From: Collinsella aerofaciens
Lineage (GTDB): Bacteria > Actinomycetota > Coriobacteriia > Coriobacteriales > Coriobacteriaceae
Length of the DNA: 64,000 nucleotides
Reading direction: 5' to 3'
Assembly: GCF_020181355.1 (NCBI RefSeq)
Contig: NZ_CP084004.1
Coordinates: forward strand, 248,001 to 312,000
This document shows positions 7,424-17,500 of the stretch, one piece after another (positions within the stretch are counted from its first letter, which is position 1; the number at the start of each line of letters is the position of its first letter). The position numbers and the translations under genes are program-made. Under the pieces are notes generated by a model. That model was not told the origin of the DNA. It saw nothing but the letters and a program-made list of their open reading frames with translations, and made no database searches.

Positions 7424-7894
7424 GTGGATATCCTTCCCATCACCACACCGCGCCAAGCTGGCACCTACGTGCGTCAGGCACGCGAGGCGCAAGGGATCAC
7501 CCGTGCCGTCCTCGCTAAAAAAGCCGGTGTTTCGGAGCGCCTGCTCGCATCGCTCGAGCTGGGAGATGCCACGGGCATTCGGCTCGACAAGCTGCTGGCA
7601 GTTTTCGGTGCTCTTGGACTGGCGCTCGCCGCTCAAGGGGATATCGACGAATCGAAAAACGAGCAACCAGTCGACGCCCCGCATGCTGATTTGCAACCTC
7701 GTAGTACCCCCAGGCGCCATCACGCTCAACGTTTTCACCATCGCAACCGTCGCAGCGCAGCCGTTCCGGCTCTCGCAGATGTCCCCTTTACGTCCGAGCT
7801 CTACGACAGGGCCTTCGCCGATTTCGCCATGTCCAATCTCGGAGTCTCGATTGCCGCAAACGCATCTAACCAAACCAAGCCCGAAGGGAAATAG
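7424..7894 (+). CDS. hipB: HipB-like XRE-family antitoxin / repressor
   Basis: 156 residues from a GTG start with TTAGGAGA upstream. Residues about 11-65 form a Cro/C1-type helix-turn-helix (YVRQAREAQGITRAVLAKKAGVSERLLASLELG). The remaining 90 residues are poorly conserved in character, rich in H and R and then ending FTSELYDRAFADFAMSNLGVSI. Typical HipB proteins have under 100 residues, so this tail is unusual and may be the part that binds HipA. It stops 3 bp before hipA. It is expected to repress its own operon through the palindromes at 7.34-7.41 kb. Confidence 0.85.
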   Translation: MDILPITTPRQAGTYVRQAREAQGITRAVLAKKAGVSERLLASLELGDATGIRLDKLLAVFGALGLALAAQGDIDESKNEQPVDAPHADLQPRSTPRRHHAQRFHHRNRRSAAVPALADVPFTSELYDRAFADFAMSNLGVSIAANASNQTKPEGK

Positions 7895-7897
7895 CCA

Positions 7898-9202
7898 ATG
7901 GCCAGAACATCACTTCGGACCATTATTTGCGGCGTACCTGCGGGAACGCTCACGCAAGATGAGAACGGTCTTATCAGCTTTACCTACGATCATGACTATG
8001 ACGGGCCAACCCTATCGACCAACATACCCGTATCAAATCGCACATACGGCCAACAGGTCATGAATCCGTACTTGTTCGGCCTTCTACCCGACAGCGAGGA
8101 CCAACGAAAAGCGATTGCCGCCGAATTCAACGTTAGGCCCAACAATCCCGTTGCGTTGCTCAGCCATATCGGACTCGACTGTCCGGGCGGAGTGCAGTTT
8201 TGTGCCGAAGAAGATGCCGACGCCGTCCTGCATCGCGCTGGCGACTACCGCCCTATAGACGACCACGAAATTGCTCTCCGTCTCAAGTCGATCAGAGATG
8301 ACCGCGATGCATCGTGGATGGGTCTAGATGAAAGTTGGTCACTTGGAGGCAACCAGGGCAAGTTCGCGCTCGCGTTCATAAACGGCCGCTGGTGCGAATG
8401 CATGGGCTCCTCGCCCACAACGCATATTTTCAAAAATGGCGTTATCGGATTTAAACTCGAGGCTCTCAATGAGTTTGTCTGCATGAAAAGCGCCCAGCGC
8501 GCCGGTATCGCAACGGCAAACGTCGAATATCGTATGTTTGAGGACGAACCTGCCCTCATTGTTGAGCGCTATGACCGCGTGAAAGTCGAAGACGGAATGA
8601 TCAGGCGCCTACATCAAGAAGACCTCTGTCAGGCACTTGGGGTGATGCCCGCCCAAAAGTACACAGCAGACGGCGGCCCGACCACCCGCGACATTCAAGA
8701 GCTCCTCGTAAATACGAGCCACCATCAACTTAACCTGTATCTGTTTACGCAGATACTGTTCTTCAACGCCATTATCGGCGCACCGGATGCGCACGCGAAA
8801 AACTATTCCCTGCTCCTTGGAAACGACGGCGCAGCCATGATGGCTCGAATGTACGATGTCGCGTCGGGTTTGGCGTATGAGCGCATGCGCCGCCGGGCGC
8901 GCCTTGCCATGAGCGTTGGCGGCGAAAATCGTGTGGGGCGCATCGGTCCAGGCGCTATCCGCCGATACCACGGTATGGGCGACCCCGTGCTGGAGGCGGC
9001 GCTTACCGATGCCGGGCTATCCGAGAAGTTTTGCTTTGCGACCATGATGGACCTCGCCTACGAAGTGCCCATTTGCATGGAAGAGGTCATGGACGAATAC
9101 GCCGATCTGCCCGGCATGGCGGACCTGCGCGAGCATATGCTCGGCCCCGTCCGCGAAAACTGCCAGCGCACCCTCGACCTCATCAAGGCAGAAATGGACT
9201 AG
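7898..9202 (+). CDS. hipA: HipA-family serine/threonine kinase toxin
   Basis: 434 residues, complete. N-terminal HipA_N domain, then SLGGNQGKFAL at 148-158 (ATP-loop region, SLAGxQxKF in relatives), GAPDAHAKNYS at 294-304 (catalytic Asp297 with His and Asn) and MYDVASG at 318-324 (metal-binding Asp320). E. coli HipA phosphorylates glutamyl-tRNA synthetase and induces persistence; the target here is not known. It is translated from AAGGGAAA, 3 bp after hipB, forming a type II toxin-antitoxin operon. All key kinase residues are present, so the toxin is probably active. Confidence 0.93.
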   Translation: MARTSLRTIICGVPAGTLTQDENGLISFTYDHDYDGPTLSTNIPVSNRTYGQQVMNPYLFGLLPDSEDQRKAIAAEFNVRPNNPVALLSHIGLDCPGGVQFCAEEDADAVLHRAGDYRPIDDHEIALRLKSIRDDRDASWMGLDESWSLGGNQGKFALAFINGRWCECMGSSPTTHIFKNGVIGFKLEALNEFVCMKSAQRAGIATANVEYRMFEDEPALIVERYDRVKVEDGMIRRLHQEDLCQALGVMPAQKYTADGGPTTRDIQELLVNTSHHQLNLYLFTQILFFNAIIGAPDAHAKNYSLLLGNDGAAMMARMYDVASGLAYERMRRRARLAMSVGGENRVGRIGPGAIRRYHGMGDPVLEAALTDAGLSEKFCFATMMDLAYEVPICMEEVMDEYADLPGMADLREHMLGPVRENCQRTLDLIKAEMD

Positions 9203-9233
9203 GTGGCCTTAATTTCGAAATTATCAAACAAAA

Positions 9234-9274
9234 GAGAGGGGACACCCGTCGCAAAAGCTCGGATGTCCCCTCTC
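9234..9274. terminator. Convergent terminator between hipA and pepD
   Basis: Perfect 11-bp stem GAGAGGGGACA / TGTCCCCTCTC with a 19-nt loop. On the minus strand it is followed by TTTTGTTTG, so it mainly serves pepD. Its arms contain the GGGGACA core seen in the palindrome family of this window. Confidence 0.8.
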
Positions 9275-9329
9275 GTAATGTCATTTGCAATCCGCTAGCA
9301 CGTGGCTCGAACTGCTGCTAGCGCAACCT

Positions 9330-10787
9330 TTACGCAGCGAGGCGCTTGAGGACGTCGATGAGCAGCTCGTAGAAGCGCTCGGCAGAAGCAAGCTCCATGC
9401 TCTCGTCCGGAGTGTGGACATCGGAGAGCGTCGGGCCCACGGCGATGGCGTCCAGGCCGTGCAGGGCCTCGGCAAACAGGCCGCACTCAAGGCCGGCGTG
9501 AATGGACTCGATGCGCAGCTCGGAGCCAAAGAGCTCGCGATAGCTCTCGACAAAGACGTCGCGGACCGGCGAATGCTCGGCATAGCTCCAGCCGGGATAC
9601 TCGAACTCAAACTTGGCGTCGAAGCCCAAGACATCGGCCAGCGTCTGCAGGCGGTCCTTGAACTCGTTCTGCAGCGAGGTGATCGAGGAGCGCGGGGACA
9701 GCATGATCTTGACCTCGTCGTCAGAAGTGGCAACCACACCGATGTTGGAGGAAACCTCGACGGAGCCGTCGGTGGCGACGTTGCGGCGAATCACGCCGTT
9801 AGGGGCAAGACGCAGGGCGCGGATGAGGGCAAGCGCGGACTTCTGGTCCATGGCCTCGACCTCGGCGTCGTCGGCAATCTCGACGGTGCAGGTAAAGCCG
9901 GGGTCGAAGACCTCGAGCTCGGCAGTGACGTCGGCGATGATGCCCTTTGCGATCTGGGCCGCGGCCTCGGCGGCAGCGTGGTCGGCGTAGACCAGAACAG
10001 CTTTGCACTCACGGTTGATGGCGTTGTCCTTGGTGCCGCCGTTAAAGCTAACGATGGCGGGCTCGCCGGCAACCATCAGGCGGTCGATGATGCGGGCCAT
10101 GATGAGGTTGCCGTTGCCGCGTTCCAGGTTGATGTCGGCGCCGGAGTGACCACCCAGCAGGCCGGAAATCTCGAGCGTGAGGGTGCTGCCGGTCTTGTGC
10201 TCGCGCACGATCGGGCAGGTGTAGGTAACGACGACGCCGCCGGCGCAGCTGACGGTAGCCACGCCCTCCTCCTCGGAATCGAGGTTGATCATGGTGCGAG
10301 CGCTGATCTGGGACTTGTCGAGCGTCTCGGCGCCGACCAGGCCAGTCTCCTCATCGGTGGTGAATACGCACTCGAGGGCAGGGTGAACGATCGAATCGTC
10401 ATCGAGAACAGTGAGCATCAGAGCGACGGCGATACCGTTGTCGGCGCCCAGAGTGGTGCCGCTAGCGGTGAGGACGCCGTCCTTGACGACCAGGTCGATA
10501 CCATCGGTCGTAAAGTCGTGCTCGACGGAGCCCAGCTTGTCGCACACCATGTCGATGTGACCCTGCAGCATCACGGTCGGGGCATTCTCGGCGCCGGCAG
10601 ATGCGGGCTTGCGAATGATGACGTTGTAGACCTCGTCCTGATACACATCGAGACCGCGCTCCTTGGCAAACGCGACCAGGAAATCGCTGATGCCCTTCTC
10701 GTTGCCAGACCCACGGGGGATCGCGCTGACCTCCTCAAAGAAATGGAACAGCTGGGCGGGCTCGTAGCCGGTAATCTTGTAGTCCAT
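9330..10787 (-). CDS. pepD: Aminoacyl-histidine dipeptidase (M20, PepD family)
   Basis: 485 residues from the ATG after AAGGAGG; the 35 upstream in-frame residues are not credible. Zinc-peptidase landmarks are PTVMLQGHIDMVCDK (metal His/Asp), GTTLGADNGIAVALML and VFTTDEETGLVGA (catalytic Glu), with LECGLF near the C-terminus. It hydrolyses Xaa-His and other dipeptides in the cytoplasm. Transcribed alone downstream of clpC from a plausible promoter (TTATGC, 16 nt, TATACA at 10832-10859). Confidence 0.95.
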   Translation of the reverse strand: MDYKITGYEPAQLFHFFEEVSAIPRGSGNEKGISDFLVAFAKERGLDVYQDEVYNVIIRKPASAGAENAPTVMLQGHIDMVCDKLGSVEHDFTTDGIDLVVKDGVLTASGTTLGADNGIAVALMLTVLDDDSIVHPALECVFTTDEETGLVGAETLDKSQISARTMINLDSEEEGVATVSCAGGVVVTYTCPIVREHKTGSTLTLEISGLLGGHSGADINLERGNGNLIMARIIDRLMVAGEPAIVSFNGGTKDNAINRECKAVLVYADHAAAEAAAQIAKGIIADVTAELEVFDPGFTCTVEIADDAEVEAMDQKSALALIRALRLAPNGVIRRNVATDGSVEVSSNIGVVATSDDEVKIMLSPRSSITSLQNEFKDRLQTLADVLGFDAKFEFEYPGWSYAEHSPVRDVFVESYRELFGSELRIESIHAGLECGLFAEALHGLDAIAVGPTLSDVHTPDESMELASAERFYELLIDVLKRLAA

Positions 10788-10831
10788 GGTGCCTCCTTGG
10801 CGCAACTGGTTAGACAGTAAGACATGCGACT

Positions 10832-10859
10832 TGTATATTCCCAGACTTTGCGTGCATAA
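10832..10859 (-). promoter_or_regulatory. Probable pepD promoter
   Basis: On the minus strand TTATGC, 16-nt spacer, TATACA, about 45 nt before the pepD start and downstream of the clpC terminator. Confidence 0.45.
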
Positions 10860-10944
10860 ACCAGTCGAAAACGCCGAGCGCCCTCGCATCATCGGCTAAC
10901 GGTGGACCGTATAGCGTAACGGTCACAACTTCCGCAGCTCTACA

Positions 10945-10976
10945 AATCGAGGCGCCCTTTCCGGAGCGCCTCGATT
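10945..10976 (-). terminator. clpC terminator
   Basis: Perfect 11-bp stem AATCGAGGCGC / GCGCCTCGATT with a 10-nt loop, 26 bp after the clpC stop. The U tail is short (TTTG). Confidence 0.7.
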
Positions 10977-11001
10977 GCGCGTATCAAATTGTCGCCACGC
11001 C

Positions 11002-13644
11002 CTACAGCGCACCAGAGCCGGCTTGCATCATGCCGCCGGGGCCCGAGGTCACGCCGCCTCCCACAGGAGCAGCGTTGCCGGTGTGCGGCGCCGCCGGAGC
11101 GGCATCGCCCCCGAGCGCACCCGCCGGACGCGGCGCCGGGATCTCACCCGTGCCGTGGCTAAAGACAAACTTGCCATCGGCCACGTCGCACAGGACGGTA
11201 TCGCCCTCGCCCCACTCGCCGGCCAGCAGCTCCTCGGACAGCGGATCCTCGATGAGCTTTTGGATGGCACGACGCAGAGGACGCGCGCCGTTGGTGAGGT
11301 CGGTACCCTCCGCCACAATCTTGTCGTAGGCCGCATCGGTAAGCTTGATGTTCATGCCGTTTGCGATCAGGCGCTGGCGCAGATCGTCCACCAGCAGGTG
11401 CGCAATCTTAGTCAGGTTCTCGCCCGAGAGCTTCTGGAACACCACAATATCGTCGATACGGTTGAGCAGCTCGGGGCGGAACAGGCGCTTGAGCTCGCCC
11501 ATCGCACGACCCTTGATCTCGCTCGACGTGAGACCCTGCTCACCGGTGGTGCCAAAGCCCACGCTCGCATCCTGCGCGATCTCGCGGGCGCCCACGTTAG
11601 ACGTCATGATGATCACGGTGTTGCGGAAGTCGACCGTCTTGCCCTGGCTATCGGTCAGACGGCCCTCCTCCAGCACCTGCAGCAGGATGTTGAAGATGTC
11701 GGGGTGCGCCTTCTCGATCTCGTCGAACAGCACGACCGAATACGGGTGACGACGAACGGCCTTGGTAAGCTGACCGCCCTCGTCGTGACCCACGTAACCC
11801 GGAGGGCTACCGATGAGCTTGGAGACCTCGAACTCGCTGCCGAACTCCGACATGTCGAAGCTGATGAGCGCGTCCTTGCTGCCAAAGAGGTACTCGGCGA
11901 GCGTCTTGGCGAGCTCGGTCTTGCCCGTGCCGGTGGGACCCAGGAAGATAAAGCTGCCGCCGGGACGACGCGGGTCCTTGAGCGGCGAGCGGCTGCGGCG
12001 CACGGCCTTGGCGACGGCCTCGACGGCCTCGTCCTGGCCGATAATGCGGGTCTTGAGCACGCTTTCGGTCTGCAGCAGGCGACGGCTCTCGCTCTCGGTG
12101 AGCGAGGAAACCGGCACGCCAGAGGTCACGGACACGATGTCGGCAATCTGACTCACGTCGATGGTGAGCGGGCTGGCGTCGAGCTCGGCGGTCCAGGCGG
12201 CCTTGGCTTCGGCGAGTTCAATCTCAGCGGCCTTCTGCTGCTCGGTGATCTCGGCGGCCTTGTTCATGTCATCGCTCTCGGTGGCCTCCTGCGCGGCGGC
12301 CTTGAGCTCCTCTATACGATGCTCGGCCTCGCGCACCGGCTCGGGCGCGCGATTCGCGGCGATGCGAGCGCGGGCACCGGCCTCGTCGATGAGGTCGATG
12401 GCCTTATCGGGCAGGAAGCGATCCTGGATGTAGCGGTTGGAAAGGTTCGCGGCGGCCTCGATAGCACCCTGCGTATAGCGCACATGGTGGTGCTCCTCGT
12501 AGCGCGGCTTGAGCGCGGTCAGGATCTTGACCGTGTCCTCGACGCTCGGCTCCTCGACATCAATGGTCTGGAAGCGACGCTCGAAGGCCGGGTCCTTGGT
12601 GAGGTACTTGCGGAACTCCTCGGCCGTGGTGGCACCGATGATCTGGAAAGCACCGCGCGCGAGCACGGGCTTGAGCATGGAGCTCGCGTCGATGGAGCCC
12701 TCGGCAGAGCCGGCACCGATGATGGTGTGCATCTCGTCGATAAACAAGATAACGTCGTCGGCTTCGGTCGCCTCCTGGATCACGTTCTTGAGGCGCTCCT
12801 CAAACTCACCGCGATACTTGGCACCCGCGACAAGACCCGGCAGATCGAGCGTCCAGATATTCTGGTTCATAAGATTCTCGGGCACATTGCCAGCAGCAAT
12901 CTGCTGCGCCAGGCCCTCGACGATAGCTGTCTTGCCCACGCCGGGATCGCCCAGGATGAGCGGGTTGTTCTTGGTGCGGCGCGAAAGGATCTCCATCATG
13001 CGCTGGACTTCCTTTTCGCGACCAATCACGGGATCGAGCTCACCGTCGCGTGCTTTCTGCGTAAGGTTGGTGGCGAACTGCTTGAGCGTGTCGGTGCCGC
13101 TCCCCTTTTGCTGAGAGGCATCCGAGCCGCTAAAGAACGGCAGGCCCGCACCGGGACGGCCGGCACCGGCACCGGCGAGCGGACGCTTCTTGTCCTGGTC
13201 CTTGGCGGTGAGTTTCTCGATAGCCTTTTTGATGGAGGCGGACGACACACCCAGACGCATGAGGATGTCCATGGCCATGCCGTTGCCCTCTTCGACGATG
13301 CCGATCAGCAAGTGCTCGGTCGACACGTAGGTCTGGTTGTTCTCACGCGCCACGCGGAAGGAGCGCTCCATCACGCTAATGACGAGCGGCGTAAAGGCGA
13401 GCTTGGCGGCCTCGGTCTCCTCGCTGGGCTCGGGGACCGTGGTCTGGACCTCTTTGAGGGTATCCATGATGTCATCGTAGGAGATGTCGAGCGAGCGCAG
13501 CGCCTCGGCAGCGATGCCCTCGTCCTCCTTGGCAAGTGCGAGCAGCAGGTGCTCGGTACCCACCTTATTTGAGTGAAGATCGAGCGCTTCTTGCTTGGCC
13601 ATGGACATGACCTTGCGCGCGCGATCGGTAAAACGGTCTAACAT
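11002..13644 (-). CDS. clpC: ATP-dependent Clp protease ATPase subunit ClpC
   Basis: 880 residues. Two Clp N-repeats occupy the first 150 residues, then a P/G-rich linker, an AAA module with [11 protein letters not shown], a coiled-coil M region with UVR-like character (about 420-480), a second AAA module with [11 protein letters not shown] and a C-terminal D2-small domain. The tail is G/A/P/M-rich. It unfolds substrates for ClpP and in Gram-positives works with adaptors of the McsB/MecA type. No convincing CtsR or CIRCE repeat is seen upstream. The hairpin at 13679-13707 could be a leader or terminator structure. Confidence 0.95.
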   Translation of the reverse strand: MLDRFTDRARKVMSMAKQEALDLHSNKVGTEHLLLALAKEDEGIAAEALRSLDISYDDIMDTLKEVQTTVPEPSEETEAAKLAFTPLVISVMERSFRVARENNQTYVSTEHLLIGIVEEGNGMAMDILMRLGVSSASIKKAIEKLTAKDQDKKRPLAGAGAGRPGAGLPFFSGSDASQQKGSGTDTLKQFATNLTQKARDGELDPVIGREKEVQRMMEILSRRTKNNPLILGDPGVGKTAIVEGLAQQIAAGNVPENLMNQNIWTLDLPGLVAGAKYRGEFEERLKNVIQEATEADDVILFIDEMHTIIGAGSAEGSIDASSMLKPVLARGAFQIIGATTAEEFRKYLTKDPAFERRFQTIDVEEPSVEDTVKILTALKPRYEEHHHVRYTQGAIEAAANLSNRYIQDRFLPDKAIDLIDEAGARARIAANRAPEPVREAEHRIEELKAAAQEATESDDMNKAAEITEQQKAAEIELAEAKAAWTAELDASPLTIDVSQIADIVSVTSGVPVSSLTESESRRLLQTESVLKTRIIGQDEAVEAVAKAVRRSRSPLKDPRRPGGSFIFLGPTGTGKTELAKTLAEYLFGSKDALISFDMSEFGSEFEVSKLIGSPPGYVGHDEGGQLTKAVRRHPYSVVLFDEIEKAHPDIFNILLQVLEEGRLTDSQGKTVDFRNTVIIMTSNVGAREIAQDASVGFGTTGEQGLTSSEIKGRAMGELKRLFRPELLNRIDDIVVFQKLSGENLTKIAHLLVDDLRQRLIANGMNIKLTDAAYDKIVAEGTDLTNGARPLRRAIQKLIEDPLSEELLAGEWGEGDTVLCDVADGKFVFSHGTGEIPAPRPAGALGGDAAPAAPHTGNAAPVGGGVTSGPGGMMQAGSGAL

Positions 13645-13678
13645 GCTAGTTCCTCTTAGACGAGCTAGTTTTTCAAAC

Positions 13679-13707
13679 GCAAAGCGCCGCCCCGCGGCAG
13701 CGCTTTG
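13679..13707. other. Hairpin between tetR and clpC
   Basis: CAAAGCGC / GCGCTTTG arms with a GC-rich interior, about 35 bp before the clpC start. No clear U tract on either strand. It may end the tetR transcript or lie in the clpC leader. The rest of 13645-13840 shows only a possible -10 (TATACT, minus strand, near 13730). Confidence 0.4.
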
Positions 13708-13840
13708 GTCTCTTTACCCATATGGAGTATATGTTAACAGCTGGAGGAATATCTATAAACCCGGCTCACATGAATGCAGGTTATGACCGCATCGCGGGAC
13801 TCACCGCGCGATGCGCGACGGGCGCCCCGCAAGAGAAACC

Positions 13841-14530
13841 CTAGACGTCTTTCACCACGTCGGGACTCGTCGCACGCGATGCGCGATAGGCATCGGCCTC
13901 CTTGGAGACGCGTTCGAGCAGCTCGGATGTATCGACGCCCTCGACTTGCGCGACCGTTTCAACCGTCTGCATGGCGACCGCCCTCAGGTACGCGCACGCG
14001 CTGTCCCCCAGCTGCTCGAGGTCTATCTCCTCGCCGCCCTCCCGGGCAAAGCCGACCGCCATCACAAAGCCCATGATGCCCGAGACCAGAAAGCCCACCG
14101 CAAAGCTCGAATCTGCCTTGAGCTCTTCTCCGTCGGGGTGGACGATCTCTCTCACGCGGTCGATGATGATCGTATGGATGCCCTGCTCGACCTGCTCGGC
14201 GGCACCCGCCCTCATGGTGATGACGATGCGCCGCAGCAGGCAGCGGACGTCGCGCCGGTCGAACGCCGAAAGGTCGCCCTCGCTCGAAAAATGCCAGAGG
14301 GCATCGGTGATGAGCTCGTTATCCTGCAGCAGCTGGGCTATGGCGATGGCGACGAGTTCATCGAAATCGTGAAAATAGTAGTAAAACGTTCCGCGATTGC
14401 ACTGGGCGGCGCGGGTCACCTCGCCAACCGACAGCTCGAAGATGCTGTTGTTCTCGATGAGCTCCCAAAACGCCTCGATGATACGGGTGCGTGCATCGGG
14501 CGCATCGGCGTCCTTACGCGGTCTCGCCAT
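13841..14530 (-). CDS. TetR-family transcriptional regulator
   Basis: 229 residues from MARPRKDADAP. Helix-turn-helix at about residues 18-60 (TRIIEAFWELIENNSIFELSV, then VTRAAQCNRGTFYYYFHDFDEL), the normal TetR N-terminal domain. The C-terminal ligand domain is not assignable. The start overlaps the end of the preceding activase gene by 17 bp, so they form one operon. The perfect 21-bp palindrome 50 bp upstream of that operon (19003-19023) is its likely operator. Ligand unknown, plausibly an acyl-CoA or fatty acid given the partner gene (inference). Confidence 0.85.
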   Translation of the reverse strand: MARPRKDADAPDARTRIIEAFWELIENNSIFELSVGEVTRAAQCNRGTFYYYFHDFDELVAIAIAQLLQDNELITDALWHFSSEGDLSAFDRRDVRCLLRRIVITMRAGAAEQVEQGIHTIIIDRVREIVHPDGEELKADSSFAVGFLVSGIMGFVMAVGFAREGGEEIDLEQLGDSACAYLRAVAMQTVETVAQVEGVDTSELLERVSKEADAYRASRATSPDVVKDV

Positions 14531-17500
14531 GCGCCTCACCGCACCCCTGCGCCTTGGCGTTCATGATGAGCATCTGAAGACGGTTCTCCACGTTGGCGAA
14601 GCTCACGTCGGGATCGTAGTCGAGCGGCAGGAACTGCGCCGTGGGATACTGCTCCTTGAGCGCATGGATGAGCCCGCGCCCCACGACATGGTTGGGCAGA
14701 CACCCGAACGGCTGCAGGATCACGAAGTTGCGGCAGCCGCGCTTGGCGTGCTCGAGGATCTCCGCCGGAATCAGCACGCCCTCGCCCGCATCGAACGTAT
14801 GGTGCAGGATCTTATCGCTCGCGCGCACGAGCTCGGGCATGCGCGTCGGCGGCTCGTAGAGCGGGCTCGCCGCGCCCAGGCGGTCGCAACGGTCGTGCGC
14901 GAGCTCGAACAGGTTGTCCGCCGTGGCGTACCAGGCCTTTTCGGGCAGCGACAGGTCGACGTGGAACTCGCGCGACTGCGCATGCTTGTAGAAATAGGTC
15001 TTGCGGATCACGTCGGTCATGCGCGCCTCGATGACCTCGAGCCCGTTGTCCTCGAGGTAGCGCTCGATCTCGTGGTTGGCGCCGAGATGGAAATTGAGCA
15101 GGTACTCGCCCACGATGAGAACGGTCGGATGCGGGTTCGAGCGGTCGTACGGAACGGCGTCCATGATCGCAAGCGCGCGTTTGAAGCCCGTCGCCTGGCC
15201 TCTCAGCCCCGAGCGCTCCATGCCCTCGATAACCTCATCGAGCGCGCGGTCGAACGCAGCGTCCGCCGCGCCCTTCTCGAGCTCATAGGGACGGATGCGC
15301 CTAAGCATGGCCTCGAGGGCATCGATCATGGGAAGACCGTAGGCGATCTGGATGCTCGGGCCAAGGCCGAGCTTGAAGCCCGGATGCGCATTGTGGGCAT
15401 CGACGTCGTCGTTGGTGAGCACCGGGACATAGTCGTATCCCGCGTCGTCGAGCGCGCGGCGCAGCAGGGGCATGTAGTGCGTCAGGCGGCAGTCGCCGAT
15501 ATACTTGCCAGTCACCACGGCGACGTCGTGCGGGTCGTACTTACCGCTCTTGAGTGCCGCGAGCGCCTCGCCGATCACGATTTGCGCGGGGAAGCAGATG
15601 TCGTTGTGCACATAGCGTTTGCCCAGGCGGATGGCATCCTCGCGCCCGATATCAAGGGCCTCGGCGCGCACGCCCTGATTGCGCATCGCCGCGGTCATGA
15701 GCCTGCAGAACGCATGGGAGGTGTTGGGGACCAGCGCGATCTTGTCGTGCCGGTCGCGCTTGGTGTACTTGACCTTATACGGGTCGTCGAGCGGATGGAC
15801 CGCGTGCACCCGGGCGCCCTCGGCACGCTCCTCCGCGCGACGACGGTTGACCGACTCGATAAACGAACGCACGCGAATGCCCATGGGACCGGCGACGTCG
15901 CTCTCATCGAGCTTGATCATCATCGGAACCTTGGAGCCCATCTCGCCCATCATGCGCGCGATCTCGTCGGTGAGATACGCATCGTGGCCGCAGCCGAAGC
16001 TGCCCATCTGCACGAGCTCGAGCTCGGGCGTCGATGCGACGATGACCGCGCACGACAGCATGCGCGCATGGTAGTTGTTCACGATGTCGATGCGGCTGTT
16101 GGAAAGATCGACGTTGCAGACCCCCGGCACCGCATCGGGCGTCAGCACGGGGATGCCGCGCTCAGAGAAGAGCTTGGGCAGCCCGTGGTTGACCAGCGGG
16201 TCGTTGTGGTACGGGCGCGAAGCGATCACCACCGCGTAGCCGCCGTCCTCGCGCACGTTCTCGAGCACCTGCCTGCCGCGCAGCTGCAGCTGGTTCTCAA
16301 ACGTCTCCTGCGCGCGGTCCGCCTGCTCGGTCGCCTTGGCAACCAGGTCGGCATCGATATCGAAGGTCTCCTTGCACCACGCCTTGAGCTGGCGGTTTCG
16401 GTCGCCCTCGTCGTACCAGTGGAACAGCGGCGTATCGAACGGAACGCCGAAACGCTCCTCCGGGTTATCGGAATTGCGCATCACGTAGGGGTATCCCTTT
16501 ACGACGGCGCACATCCACTCGCTGGTAGAGGCGGTGTTTTCGGTGGGCACCGTCGTGATGATGGGCATGAAGATGCGGTCGACGCCGGCGTCGACGAGAT
16601 TGCGGATGTGCCCGTGGACGAGCTTGGCCGGGAAGCACACGGTGTCGGATGTGACGTGCGCCAGACCGCGCTCGTACATCGCCTTGGTGCTGCGTCCCGA
16701 GACGCGCACCTTAAAGCCGAGCGTGCTGAAGAACGTCGACCAGAACGGCATGGTGTCCCAGAACTCGAGCACACGGGGAATGCCGATCGTGACATCGCGC
16801 CCCCCGCAGACGAGAACCGTGGGGTACGACTCGAACAGCAGCTTCTCGCGGTCGACAAAGAGATTGGGGGCAGCCGCGGTCCGGTCGCGCCCCGTGCCGG
16901 GTGCCTGTGCCTCGCAAGCACCCTGCGGACGCAGCTCCTCCGCCGCGGGAACCTCGCGCACGAGCTCATCCCATGAGATGGCGCCGCCGCGCGGGCAGCG
17001 ATTGCCCGTGACGTAAAGCGAGCCGTCGCCAAATGCCACGACCGCGCGCTGGCAGCGGTTGTTGCACCGACGGCAGGTAACGCCGCCGAACTCGCGATGC
17101 TCGAAGCGCTCCACGGCATCGAGCCCGATAAACGACGTGCCGGCGTCGCCCTTGCGGCATTCCTCGCGCGCGAGCAGGGCGATACCGATAGCGCCCATCA
17201 GCCCCGGGTGGGGCGCACGCGTGACGGGTTTGCCCAGATACTGCTCGAATGCGCGCAGCACCGCGTCGTTTCGGAACGTGCCGCCCTGGACGACGACTTT
17301 GTCGCCCAGACGGTTGAGATTTGAAACGCGAATGACCTTGGTGAACACGTTCTCGATAATCGAACGGCAGAGACCGGCCATGATGTCGCCCGGACCCTTA
17401 CCGCGCCGCTGCTCGGAAACGACGCTGCTGTTCATGAACACCGTGCAGCGGCTGCCGAGAACGGCGGGGGCTTTGGACGAAAATGCCTCGGTCGCGATAT

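Noticed and set aside
10975-13572. 865-residue plus-strand frame over clpC
   Set aside because: High-GC antisense shadow; no family resemblance, while the minus strand encodes a complete ClpC.
13645-13840. CtsR heptad repeats upstream of clpC
   Set aside because: No GGTCAAA-type tandem repeat is present.
14397-16976. 859-residue plus-strand frame over the activase gene
   Set aside because: Antisense shadow with low-complexity composition; the activase motifs are on the minus strand.
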